A model generated the notes under the pieces. It was not told where the DNA came from and ran no database searches. It saw only the letters and a program-made list of their open reading frames with translations. 64,000 bases of DNA from Azolla caroliniana (lineage: Eukaryota > Polypodiophyta): contig JBHGNT010000003.1 in assembly GCA_043228905.1 (NCBI GenBank), forward strand, positions 22,382,001 through 22,446,000. Direction: 5' to 3'. Below are positions 23,279-33,446 of this stretch, in pieces. Position 1 is the stretch's first letter. Each line of letters opens with the position of its first letter. A program made the position numbers and the translations under genes.

Positions 23279-24283
23279 TGTCGTGAAGATCCGTCACTAC
23301 GCGCGGATCGTGAGGCGGAACCGCCGGGGTTCTGGACCAGAAGGATTTAGAGTCGATACAAGCTTTGGCGAGAAAGTACTTAAGATAGATTGGGAAAGAG
23401 AGAAGTTGAGATTACACGATTGATTTGATAACGAATTTCTTCCTCTTAATTTTCATAAAAAAAACCGTGTTTTTTCTCCTCCCCCTTCCCTCTTTTATAG
23501 ATGCTCTCATGCATATGATGCATGTGAGGGTACAAGACATGCATAAATTGCATGTTTGCCATTTGGCGCTTAAGTATTACATGTGGTGCATGATAACCAT
23601 GTCACTCATTTTAGCTCTCATGTATGAGAATTTACATGTAAAAGTACAATGATAGAAATATAATTTCAACTAAATAGCATGGCTTAATGGTAAGCCATTT
23701 GACTCCTAACTTGGAGGTGCAAGGTTCGAATCCTTACTTGCCCTCCTTGTATATGTAAATATGTATATATATTTATATATTTATTTATCTAGTCGCCGGT
23801 TCGCCGGATGCCGTAGGTTACCGGTGCCGACGCTGGATATCGGTGCCGCCGGATTGCCATCGGATGCCGCCGGATCATCGGCTCCATCGCCGGTCCGGTT
23901 TTGGTTGGCCAAAACCCTTTACGAGTAGCTAGCCCACCTCCACTCTTAGTTCAAGTTACCTTGAACTCTCTATGCTCCACACATAGACACAAAGATAATA
24001 TCTTTTGCTCCACCTTATATATGTTGAGAGTTGTATTTGTCGTTGCCTATGTGGGATATCTCACAATTTTCTCCTTTCCTTTTACAAACTTTATACCCTC
24101 ATATCTTGACATTTAGTTGTCCGTTTCTCGTGTAATAAAGTGCATTCGAAACCTCCATCATTTTGTACTTAGATATTAAATCTATTTAAAATGTTATCTT
24201 CACAATTATTGTACTACATGATTCATACTCGATTTCGTACGTTTTATAGGATTTTCACACTATTGCCGAAAATCTTCACGACA
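23279..24283 (-). repeat. A 3' LTR
   Basis: Nearly identical to 35706-36767. The length difference lies in a short CCG-rich stretch (about 23810-23880), which is expanded in the other copy. Confidence 0.9.
23674..23746 (+). ncRNA. tRNA-like sequence inside the A 3' LTR
   Basis: A perfect D arm (GGCT-TAATGGTA-AGCC) and a near-perfect B-box/T-arm (GGTTCGAATCC) lie at tRNA spacing. The anticodon and acceptor stems do not pair, so a working tRNA is unlikely. It lies antisense to the element. Confidence 0.5.
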
Positions 24284-24300
24284 TCCACCCCCACCAAACC
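24284..24300 (-). other. A polypurine tract
   Basis: Minus-strand TTGGTGGGGGTGGA abuts the 3' LTR, matching the tracts in C and D. Confidence 0.7.
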
Positions 24301-24355
24301 GCACGTCCTCCGGTACGTGCCAAGAAGAGAAGAAGTGAGATTTCGGCGACGATGA

Positions 24356-27108
24356 TCAATTAGATTCCTCCATGTCTTCATTTTCATCCGCCCTATTATG
24401 TTCATCGTCGAGGTAATCGAGGTCAGGATCCTTGTCTTGTCTTTTCTTGAAAATCTTTACCCTTTTTCCCGCAATGGGTACCGCCAACCTTGATCCGTCT
24501 AGTTCCGCAAGGTGGTATGTGGCATTATCGTTGGCACTTGTCACCACATACGGCCGGAACCATCTTCTTGCGAACTTCCTTGCTGTACTGTGTTGATTGT
24601 CAAGGGTGTTGTCGTAAACCAAAACCCAATCCCCTTCTTCAATCTTCTTGGGACGAAGTCGATGCGTGTTGTCGAACCGAACTTTGTTCTTTACTCGGGC
24701 TGCCTTCATTATGTTTCGCGCTTTTTCTAAATCTTCAGGTCTTCTTTCAAGTTGCCTTATCCGCGCCGCTAATAACTCTTCTCGGCTCATCTCGTTCTCC
24801 CACGGTATCGCTACCCATGAGGCGATCGTCCTTTCGATGGGCATAATCGGCTTTTGTCCATACATAAGCTCCGTCGGCATATACCCTGTCACCGAGCTAT
24901 GTGTCGTTCTATCGGCCCACAAGGCATAGGGTAATAGTCGTGGCCAATTCCCGACTCGACCGTTGCATGCCCGTACGATGGCTTTAACGATAGGTCCATG
25001 CCCTCGCTCGATCTTCCCATTTGCTTCCGGATTGTAGGCAGTCGTGAGGGAGAGCTTCACGCCTAGTCTTTCCAAGAGCTCCGTCGCTTCGTGCGCGTCC
25101 AACTCCCCTCGGTCGGCCACTATCTTCCCTACACATCCATATCGGCAAACAACATCTTCAAGTAAAAATTTACAAACGGCTGAAGTCGTCTTATTTGTCA
25201 AGGCTCGTCCTTCCACTTGATTTGTCAAGTCTTCCCTTGCGAGCGCTAAGTACTTCATTTGTCCCACTCCCATTGGCATCGAGACCAGATCCACCATCCA
25301 TTTGAAGTGAATGGTGAGTGGGTATGTCGGCTTTAACTCATCACGATGACGTATATTTGAATATATTTGGCAAGTTTCACATGTGGACACGAAATGGAGT
25401 ACATCTTTGTACATGCTTGACCACCAGTACTTCTCCTTCAATTTTTCGAACGTCGTCCATGTTCCTCTATGACCTGCCCAAGCACTCTCATGGAATTCGG
25501 TCATCAGCGTCTCTTGCTCTTCTTTCTTTAAAACCACTCGACGTGGTATTCCTGTCCTTTTTGGATGTCGCCAAAGGAATCCTCCCTTCAAGAAGTATCG
25601 GTAAGCTTTCTTTCGGATTCGTAGGGCCTCCTCCTTTGTCAACGAAGCATCTGTCGTCAATGTTCTTAGGAATCTACCGATGAGTAACCATTCTCCTTCG
25701 TACTCATTCTCGTTGAAGGCGTGGAGGGTTTGCGTGTCCTGGTCTTCCGCCGACAATCGAGCCATCTTGAAGAAGTTGAGGGCGACATCTTCATCTTCCG
25801 AAACCATGTTACTTCCATTTGAAAATCTTGCCCTCGACAGCATGTCAGCCATGGCGTTCTTCTTCCCTGCGATGTGACGGATCTCTGGGTTCAAAGATTT
25901 GATGTAGGCGATCCACCTTAGCATAGCAAGATCTGGGGTCGCACATCCCGAGACCATTCCGAGAATTGGGAGACAATCTGTCTCTATTATCACTTCTGAC
26001 CCGATCAGGTAATCTTTGTCCGTCTTCACTGCCGACACAATACCCCAAAGTTCCCGCTTGACTTGGGCATATCTTTGTTGCCGTTCGCTGAGAACCTTTG
26101 CTCCGAACCGGACGGCATATCGCGCATTATCTTCACCTTCTTGATTGATGACCCACCCGATTCCAGTTGGGCTCGTATCTACGGTCACGTAAATTGGTTT
26201 CCCTTCGGCATAGTCGGCCTTCCTTAGTGCCGGAGCTTCAAGAAGCAGTTTCTTTAATCTTCACATCGCCTCTGTGTGCTCGTCTCGCCATTCGAACTTT
26301 ATTCTTTTCTTTAGTAGTCCATATAACGGTTCGGCGACATGAGCGTAGTGAGGAATCCATATATGATAAAACGCGCACGCTCCAAGGAACCTTCGAACCT
26401 CCGTTTGGTTTTCGCATTCTTCTTTCATGTCTTGGATTGCGTTCACTTTGGATGGCGAGGGCTTCCGGCCGTATGCTCCACACAAGTGACCTACCACCAA
26501 GATCTCCGGTTGCCCGAATGCGGATTTTTCTCCCGAAAATGTCAAATTCGCATCTTCGAGCCTTTGAAGCACCTTCTCGCAATCTTTCATATGATCCGCA
26601 ACGAACTTTCTACAACCTTCCTTATCTTTCGATTCATCTTTCTCCTCATCCGAACATCCTTTTATCAGAATATCATCCAAGAATGGCATCGTGATGTCCG
26701 GAATGCAATCCTTCAAGACTTTATTCATGGCATTCACCATATGAGCCACCGAGTTCGTTGCGCCTTGGGGTAAGGTACACATCCGCACAAGCCCGATCGG
26801 AGTCCTCATGGTTGTAATGTCCCGACTATCGATCGCCAATTGGAATTGGTCATATCCGGAGTAGAGATCGCCAATGGAGTAGATGGACCGGCCCACAAAC
26901 GCTTCGGCAAATTCGTCCACGCTCGGACCGATTCCGGCATTTCGAATTGTCACCTTGTTGACGGGTTGAAGATCTTGGATGAATCGCAATGATCCATTCT
27001 TCTTCGGCACCGTGAACCACCTATTGGAATAAGGAGCATTCGACGGTTCTAGAATTCCCATACTCACCTTCTCCTTTAAGAGCTCGATCAGCTTCGGAAG
27101 GTGTGCTC
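24356..27108 (-). pseudogene. A pol, 3' part: RT, RNase H, integrase
   Basis: Continues pol after the B insertion. RT blocks are APYSNRWFTVPKKNGSLRFI, DLYSGYDQFQ, TLPQGATNSVAH and the catalytic FLDDI. RNase H follows (VDTSPTGIGW, KRELWGIVSA, ETDCLPILGM, KKNAMADMLSRA). The integrase has an H-H-C-C finger (FHESAWAGHRG...CETCQ), Asp in MVDLVSMPMG, Asp in VADRGELDA and Glu in NPEANGKIERGHG, then a WFRPYVV module. No chromodomain is visible. One in-frame TGA at 26261-26263 breaks the frame at the RT/RNase H junction. Confidence 0.88.
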
Positions 27109-27849
27109 TGTTGAAAAAGTGTGCTCGGCCACAACCGAGGAATAGGATCAACTCACAGAAAACAGGAAATACAAAATGCACGTAGACAATAGAGAGAAGA
27201 GTACACAGGGTGTTTTACGTGGAAAACCCTAAATGGGAAAAACCACGGGAGTCCTCAAACTCCAACTATCACTATACACAGAGATGTACAATGGTGAAGC
27301 TACAAGGCAACAACCTTGAGCTCACTGTCTTCGCCACAGGCGGCGGTAATACACAGAGGCGTCGACCTCTTCCTTTCTCTCTCTCTCTCTCGGCTGCTCT
27401 CACTTCGCTCTCTCGGCTGAAAAAAATGAGCAACAACATTTAAACTGTTTGCCCTAAGTCATATTTATACACATATGACTTTCGGGCTATTTACAAATAT
27501 AGCCTCAAGGGCTCTTGGCAAAACATATTCACAAATATGTCCCCGCATCCGGATCTCTCTCCGGGTACATTCTTCATCCGGCTCCGTAACCGGTGTCTTC
27601 AGCATCCGGCTCCGTAGCCGGGGTCTTCATCATCCGGCTCCGTAGCCGGGGTATTCATCATCCAGCTCCGTAGCCGGGGTATTCATCATCCGGCTCCGTA
27701 GCCGGGGTCTTCATCATCCGGCTCCGTAGCCGGGGTATTCATCATCCGGCTCCGTAGCCGGGGTCTTCGTCATCCGGCTCCGTAACCGCAACCGGGCTTG
27801 CCGTCATTCATCTCTGGACATCCCATCCGGAGGGACCGAAATCCCAACA
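27109..27849 (-). repeat. B 3' LTR with hairpin minisatellite
   Basis: 741 bp. Positions of about 27590-27785 hold seven to eight 28-bp units, each containing CCGGCTCCGTAGCCGG, a 6-bp-stem hairpin with a 4-base loop. On the element strand this array lies near the start of U3. Confidence 0.92.
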
Positions 27850-27859
27850 AACTCCCCCT

Positions 27860-30802
27860 TCACTTCGGCATGGGATGTCTCTCCAATCCGATCCTCTTCC
27901 GGCATGCTTCCAGCTTGTCGGGTGTGAGCACTTTGGTCAGCATATCTGAGCCGTTCTCGTCCGTGTGGATCTTCGTCAGCACGAACTCCTGGTCTTCTAT
28001 CCTTTCCCGGATCCAATGATATCTTCGTTGGATGTGCTTCGTCCGGGAGTGATAGGCCGCGTTCTTCGCAAGGTGGATGGCACTCTGACTGTCGCAGTAG
28101 AGTCGGTACTCCTCCTGCCGGATACCGAGCTCTCTAATGAAGTCCTTCATCCATATCATTTCCTTGCCGGCTTCAACAGCCGCCATGTACTCCGCCTCCG
28201 TGGTTGACAACGCAACCGTCTTCTGCAGCCTCGACTGCCACGAAACAGCTCCCCCTGCATACGTCATCACATACCCTGATGTGGACCGGCTGGTATCTGC
28301 ATCAGCCGACATATCCGAATCGGTGAAGCCGTCGAGTTCGGGCTTCCCGGAGCCGAATCGGAGGCACACGTTTGCCGTGCCTTTCAGGTATCGGAGTATC
28401 CACTTGACCGCGTTCCAGTGTTCTTTGCCGGGATTGCTCATGTACCGGCTCACCACTCCGACTGCATATCCTATGTCCGGTCTTGTACACACCATTGCGT
28501 ACATCAAGCTTCCGATGGCAGAGGCATATGGTACTTTCATCATGTCCTCTTTCTCAGCCTTTGTCTTGGGGCTTTGCTTGCTGGACAACTTGCAGTTTGC
28601 CGGGAGAGTTGATCCGACCGGTCTTGCTTCCGACATGTTGAACCGGTGAAGTACCTTTGTTACGTACTTCTCCTGTGACAGCCACAACTGCTTCTTCTTC
28701 CGGTCTCGGATGATGTGCATCCCTAGTATTTGCCTCGCCGGACCCAGGTCCTTCATTGAGAAGGTTCGGTGAAGTGCCTTCTTCAGCATCCGTATCTTGC
28801 CCTGGTCCCGTCCGACGATCAACATGTCATCCACGTACAGGAGGAGTATTAGAGAGTCTCCTCCTTCGAACTTCTTCACAAACACACAGTGATCGGACTG
28901 CGTTTTGTGGTACCCTTCGTCGGTCATGAAGGAGTCGAACTTCCGGTACCATTGCCGGGGAGCCTGCTTCAGTCCGTAAAGGCTCTTCTTCAACCGGCAT
29001 ACCAGGTGCTCCTTCCCTTTCTTCTCGAATCCTTCCGGTTGCTGCATGTAGATCTCTTCTTCGAGGTCACCGTGAAGGAATGCCGTCTTCACGTCCATCT
29101 GTTCTACCTCGAGGTCCATGCATGCCGCTATGCTCAGCACCGTCCGGATGGAGGTCATCTTCACTACCGGGGCAAATATCTCGTCGAAGTCGACGCCCTT
29201 CTTCTGCTGGAACCCCTTCACCACGATCCTGGCTTTGTATCTCGGGGGGTTTCCGGCATCTCCCGGTTTCAGCTTGAACACCCACTTGTTTCGAAGTGCC
29301 CGCTTTCCTTTCGGCAACTCCACAAGTTCATATGTGTGGTTCTCATGCAGGGAATCCATCTCCTCCTGCATGGCACTTAACCACCTGCGGCTATGGGTGT
29401 CAAGTTTTGCTTCTTCAAAACTCTCCGGCTCCCCCTCGTCGGTTAGCAACACGTGCTCTGGTTCCGGAAATCTCCGGGGGGCCCTTCTCTCTCTTAGAGG
29501 ATATCTCCGTTCCGGAGCTTCGGTAACCGGCTCCTCCGTTTCCTCTTCATCCGAATCCATTTCGGGATCAGGGCCGGTTCCGGTATCAGTTTCATCTTCC
29601 TCGGCCGGTTCTGTTTCTTCACCGTCTTCGGCCGGATCCTCGAGTGCTAACCGGTCCCTTGCCGGTCGGGACTGCTCCTCGTAGAGTTTATCCTCACCGG
29701 TCGACTTGGAGCTCTTCATCTTCTTCTCCGACTCCCAGTCGGCGAGTGTCTTGTCCTCCATGAAGATGATATCTCGACTCCTGAATATCTTCTTGTCGAC
29801 CGGGTCCCATACTTGGTAGCCGAACTCGTCGTCACCGTAACCGAGGAATATGCATGGCCGGGTCTTTGGATCTAACTTTCCTCTCCGGTCCTTTACCACA
29901 TGCACGTATGCGAGACACCCGAACACCTTTAGATGCCGGTAGGACACTTCCTTACCGGTCCACACTTTCTGCGGCGTGTCTCCGTCCAAAGGTACTGAGG
30001 GTGATCTATTTATCACATACGTCGCCGTCGACATTGCCTCAGCCCAAAATCCCTTGGGTAATTTCGCATGCGCCAGCATACTCCGGACCCTCTCCATTAT
30101 GGTCCGGTTCATCCTCTCGGCCAGCCCGTTCAGTTCCGGCGTCTTCGGCACAGTAAACTCGAGCCGGATTCCCTTCGAGCGATAGTACTCCTGGAACTGC
30201 CCCCGGTATTCCCCTCCGTTATCCGCTCGTATCGCTTTCAGCTTCTTGCCGGATTCCCTTTCCACTCTCGCGTGAAGTTCTTTGAAGACGCACAACACTT
30301 GGTCCTTTGTCTTCAACGGTGCCGTCCACAGCTTCCGGCTGTGGTCATCAATGAATGTCACGAAGTACTGGGCTCCGCCATGTGACTTCGTTTCTACTTG
30401 ACACACGTCAGTGTGCACCAGCTCCAATGGTGCGCTACGTCTCGTCGGTGGCCTTGAGTGGAAGGAGGTCCGGTTTTGCTTACCGGCCAGGCAGTCGGTG
30501 CACTTCTCCAGGTGCACATGCTTCACTGGAATAAGGTTGTCTTCTGCAAGCCTCTTCATCCCCTTCTCACTCATGTGGCACAGTCTCTTGTGCCACAGCT
30601 CACCGGCAGTGTCGGCTGCCACGTTCAGCTCCTCCGGACATAGCCGGGAATTCATCAGGTACAGTGTGTTGACCTTCCGGGCCCGAGCCACTATCAGGCT
30701 CCCCTTGCTGAACTTCATGACACCGTTCCGGATGCTACCCGTGTAGCCTTCATCATCTAGCCTCCCGGCCGAGATCAGGTTCAATCGGACCTCCGGAACG
30801 TG
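27860..30802 (-). CDS. B pol: integrase, reverse transcriptase, RNase H
   Basis: A 974-codon open frame from Met 30784, in frame with gag across one stop. Order is gag-pre-integrase zinc finger (LWHKRLCH...CTDCLAGK), integrase core with Asp in HTDVCQ, Asp in RADNGGEY and Glu in NGLAERMN, then RT with the catalytic YVDDMLIVG, and RNase H (SDMSADADTSRSTSG, STTEAEYMA). IN before RT is the copia order. No further stop or frameshift is seen. Confidence 0.93.
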   Translation of the reverse strand, partial: HVPEVRLNLISAGRLDDEGYTGSIRNGVMKFSKGSLIVARARKVNTLYLMNSRLCPEELNVAADTAGELWHKRLCHMSEKGMKRLAEDNLIPVKHVHLEKCTDCLAGKQNRTSFHSRPPTRRSAPLELVHTDVCQVETKSHGGAQYFVTFIDDHSRKLWTAPLKTKDQVLCVFKELHARVERESGKKLKAIRADNGGEYRGQFQEYYRSKGIRLEFTVPKTPELNGLAERMNRTIMERVRSMLAHAKLPKGFWAEAMSTATYVINRSPSVPLDGDTPQKVWTGKEVSYRHLKVFGCLAYVHVVKDRRGKLDPKTRPCIFLGYGDDEFGYQVWDPVDKKIFRSRDIIFMEDKTLADWESEKKMKSSKSTGEDKLYEEQSRPARDRLALEDPAEDGEETEPAEEDETDTGTGPDPEMDSDEEETEEPVTEAPERRYPLRERRAPRRFPEPEHVLLTDEGEPESFEEAKLDTHSRRWLSAMQEEMDSLHENHTYELVELPKGKRALRNKWVFKLKPGDAGNPPRYKARIVVKGFQQKKGVDFDEIFAPVVKMTSIRTVLSIAACMDLEVEQMDVKTAFLHGDLEEEIYMQQPEGFEKKGKEHLVCRLKKSLYGLKQAPRQWYRKFDSFMTDEGYHKTQSDHCVFVKKFEGGDSLILLLYVDDMLIVGRDQGKIRMLKKALHRTFSMKDLGPARQILGMHIIRDRKKKQLWLSQEKYVTKVLHRFNMSEARPVGSTLPANCKLSSKQSPKTKAEKEDMMKVPYASAIGSLMYAMVCTRPDIGYAVGVVSRYMSNPGKEHWNAVKWILRYLKGTANVCLRFGSGKPELDGFTDSDMSADADTSRSTSGYVMTYAGGAVSWQSRLQKTVALSTTEAEYMAAVEAGKEMIWMKDFIRELGIRQEEYRLYCDSQSAIHLAKNAAYHSRTKHIQRRYHWIRERIEDQEFVLTKIHTDENGSDMLTKVLTPDKLEACRKRIGLERHPMPK

Positions 30803-31933
30803 TCACACATCCTTCAGCAGCATCTTGCATCCGGTTGATGTCATCAGCCATACGTCTCCTATGCCGGCAATCCGGCATGTGCCTTCATTTCCCATCCGGA
30901 CACAGCCGTGCTCACCGGCTGTGTAGGATGAGAAGTATTTCTTCTCCGGGGTCAGGTGGAACGACGCTCCGGAATCGACCACCCAGGTCATCTCTACACC
31001 GGCAAGGTTCAGCTCCCTCTCTTCGGTAATGAGCATTATCTCTTCTTCACTTGCCGCGAGTGCCGTCGTTCCTTTTCGGTCCTGCCCTCGCCGATCCGGA
31101 CCTCTCCGGTCCGTGGCTCCCCGGTATGCACCGTTTCTCTCCGGTGACTTCTTCGAATCGGTGTCGTCGGCTCCGTTGTCTTTTCGGTAATGCCGACAAT
31201 TCTTCCGGAAGTGCCCCGGCTTCCCACAGTGGAAGCATGTGGGTCTTCCTCTTGACTGCGACCGGGTCCCCGACTTCTCCCGTCTTTGCGGACTCCGGTT
31301 CCATTGTCTTCCCCGATCCGATTTGGTAAGCAGCATCTTCGGATCAGAAACCGGTTCTTTATCTCTCCGACGCGCTTCTTCGTTCAAAATGCTTGTCTTT
31401 ACCGTTTGTAGAGACAAGTTATCTTCGGTGCAGGAGGTGCTGAGAGTCACCACCAAGTTCTCCCAGCTTTCCGGCAATGTACACATCAGAATGATGGCTT
31501 GCATTGCATCCTCCAACGGGAACTTGATCGCCGCAAGCTGGTTCACGAATCCCATGAACGTGCTCACGTGTTCCACCATATTCTCGCCGTCCCGGTACTT
31601 GAGGTTCACTATCTTCCTCATCAGGGAGGTCCGGTTCAACGCATTCTTCCTCTCGTAGAGGCCCGACAGCTTCTTCCACATCTCATATGCGTTGGTGTCG
31701 TTCGCCACATGTTGCAGGACGCTTACATCGACATATTGCCGGATCGTCGCTACGGCTTTCCAGTTCAGGAGCTTCCACTCCGACTCTATTACTCCCTTGG
31801 GTATCTCGGCATTGTCGATCGGTTCGTACAGGTCTCGGACGATGAGAAGGTCTTCCATCTTTATCTTCCAATCGGCGTAGTTCTGTGAGTTCAACACCAT
31901 CATGCCCGGAGGCCCACTACCGCCGCCTTCCAT
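30803..31933 (-). CDS. B gag and protease
   Basis: Starts at Met 31933 (MEGGGSGPPG), 16 bp after the primer site. It holds a copia gag (LNSQNYADWKIKMEDLL) with a CFHCGKPGHFRKNC zinc knuckle and a protease active site, WVVDSGASFHLT. It ends at a TGA (30803-30805). The same frame stays open on the other side of that codon and joins pol, so in the ancestor gag and pol were one polyprotein. Confidence 0.92.
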   Translation of the reverse strand: MEGGGSGPPGMMVLNSQNYADWKIKMEDLLIVRDLYEPIDNAEIPKGVIESEWKLLNWKAVATIRQYVDVSVLQHVANDTNAYEMWKKLSGLYERKNALNRTSLMRKIVNLKYRDGENMVEHVSTFMGFVNQLAAIKFPLEDAMQAIILMCTLPESWENLVVTLSTSCTEDNLSLQTVKTSILNEEARRRDKEPVSDPKMLLTKSDRGRQWNRSPQRREKSGTRSQSRGRPTCFHCGKPGHFRKNCRHYRKDNGADDTDSKKSPERNGAYRGATDRRGPDRRGQDRKGTTALAASEEEIMLITEERELNLAGVEMTWVVDSGASFHLTPEKKYFSSYTAGEHGCVRMGNEGTCRIAGIGDVWLMTSTGCKMLLKDV

Positions 31934-31949
31934 TTTCTGTGTTACCGTC

Positions 31950-31961
31950 GCTCTGATACCA
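31950..31961 (-). other. B primer-binding site (tRNA-iMet type)
   Basis: Minus-strand TGGTATCAGAGC lies three bases inside the 5' LTR; this is the standard plant copia primer site complementary to initiator tRNA-Met. Confidence 0.9.
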
Positions 31962-31964
31962 CTT

Positions 31965-32705
31965 TGTTGAAAAAGTGTGCTCGGCCACAACCGAGGAATA
32001 GGATCAACTCACAGAAAACAGGAAATACAAAATGCACGTAGACAATAGAGAGAAGAGTACACAGGGTGTTTTACGTGGAAAACCCTAAATGGGAAAAACC
32101 ACGGGAGTCCTCAAACTCCAACTATCACTATACACAGAGATGTACAATGGTGAAGCTACAAGGCAACAACCTTGAGCTCACTGTCTTCGCCACAGGCGGC
32201 GGTAATACACAGAGGCGTCGACCTCTTCCTTTCTCTCTCTCTCTCTCGGCTGCTCTCACTTCGCTCTCTCGGCTGAAAAAAATGAGCAACAACATTTAAA
32301 CTGTTTGCCCTAAGTCATATTTATACACATATGACTTTCGGGCTATTTACAAATATAGCCTCAAGGGCTCTTGGCAAAACATATTCACAAATATGTCCCC
32401 GCATCCGGATCTCTCTCCGGGTACATTCTTCATCCGGCTCCGTAACCGGTGTCTTCAGCATCCGGCTCCGTAGCCGGGGTATTCATCATCCGGCTCCGTA
32501 GCCGGGGTCTTCATCATCCGGCTCCGTAGCCGGGGTATTCATCATCCGGCTCCGTAGCCGGGGTCTTCATCATCCGGCTCCGTAGCCGGGGTATTCATCA
32601 TCCGGCTCCGTAGCCGGGGTCTTCGTCATCCGGCTCCGTAACCGCAACCGGGCTTGCCGTCATTCATCTCTGGACATCCCATCCGGAGGGACCGAAATCC
32701 CAACA
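31965..32705 (-). repeat. B 5' LTR with hairpin minisatellite
   Basis: 741 bp, matching 27109-27849. The 28-bp hairpin units occupy about 32446-32640 and show alternating ggggtattc/ggggtcttc variants. One LTR pair difference falls within the array. Confidence 0.92.
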
Positions 32706-33443
32706 TGCTCTCGGTACCGGTATCGGTTTCAAATTCCAAGGCACATGAGGCACCGTGAAGATCACCATCGGCTCTATAACCTTTGGGTCGGCGCATCCGA
32801 TTTCTCGTGGGAAGAATGCGAAAGCCTTCCCATGTCTCTCAAGCATATCGCGAAACATTCGGTCCTCTTCAGGGAGAAGGAAATGCTCCTTTCCAACTCG
32901 TAGCTTCCCCTTCGTCTCTTTGGTGAAGACATGACCTATCTTCTTCGGATCTCTTAAGCTTGGATCGTTAGCGACTTCCTTCATCTTTTGCCAGCTATCT
33001 TCCGGTAGCGGAACCGCAACTGGCTTGATCTTCTTATCCACCGTTTTATATTTCGTGTTGATGTCAGCTTCCTTCATCGAGATGCCACGACGGTATTCAT
33101 CGATGATAGCGTACATGTTGACGGAATTAACCGAAATCGAGCATTGGTTGTGAAGATAGCTCAAGTCCACGACATCCTCGATTTCGCCGACGGTGTCGTT
33201 AAATGAGGTTTCTTCCATAATATGAGTCACGAACTCCCCTTCTTCTATTATATTCTCTTCTTTCAGCATCTTCTCGAATTCTTGTATCCGGCGCTTGTGC
33301 TTCTTGTCGGGTAGTACTAGTTTACATGCGCCACTAGGTGTGACACATGTTGCTTCTCCTTGCAATCCACACACTCTTCTTTCTTGTGGGGTCTTGTGAT
33401 TGCTCGGACTATTTGTGCCCCATGCTTCAATAGTCCGCTCTAA
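32706..33443 (-). pseudogene. A pol, 5' part, reached by -1 frame
   Basis: Open in the -1 frame from the gag-PR stop at 33440-33442. It first reads LERTIEAWGTNSP, a stretch conserved in C and D. A linker follows, then the KYKTVDKKIKPVAVPLP block and the start of RT (EPMVIFTVPHVPWNLKPIP). It is cut by element B right after PVPRA and resumes at 27108. This 5' part has no stop. Confidence 0.85.
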
Positions 33444-33446
33444 AAA
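33387..33446 (-). promoter_or_regulatory. A candidate -1 frameshift signal with pseudoknot
   Basis: Minus strand: GATTTTTAG, where zero-frame TTT precedes TAG and a one-base backward slip re-pairs TTT and reads TTA. Two bases after the TAG a 9-bp stem CGGACTATT/AATAGTCCG encloses a loop with TGGGG, which can pair with CCCCA 12-13 bases past the stem. That is an H-type pseudoknot. The zero frame closes downstream, while the -1 frame runs into pol. Confidence 0.7.

Larger units (their letters stand above)
27109..32705 (-). mobile_element. Element B: near-intact Ty1/copia element inserted in A
   Basis: Two 741-bp LTRs with TGTTG/CAACA ends differ at about three positions by eye. A perfect 5-bp duplication TGCTC lies at 27104-27108 and 32706-32710. 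The primer site is complementary to initiator tRNA-Met, and a polypurine tract abuts the 3' LTR. The internal region is one gag-pol frame with a single internal stop. This is the youngest or one of the youngest elements in the nest; its target is A pol. Confidence 0.94.

Noticed and set aside
23674-23746. Functional tRNA gene in the A LTR
   Set aside because: Anticodon and acceptor stems do not pair, and the sequence is duplicated only because it lies in the LTR.
28137-31888. Many long plus-strand frames antisense to copia B
   Set aside because: Shadows of the GC-rich B polyprotein on the other strand.
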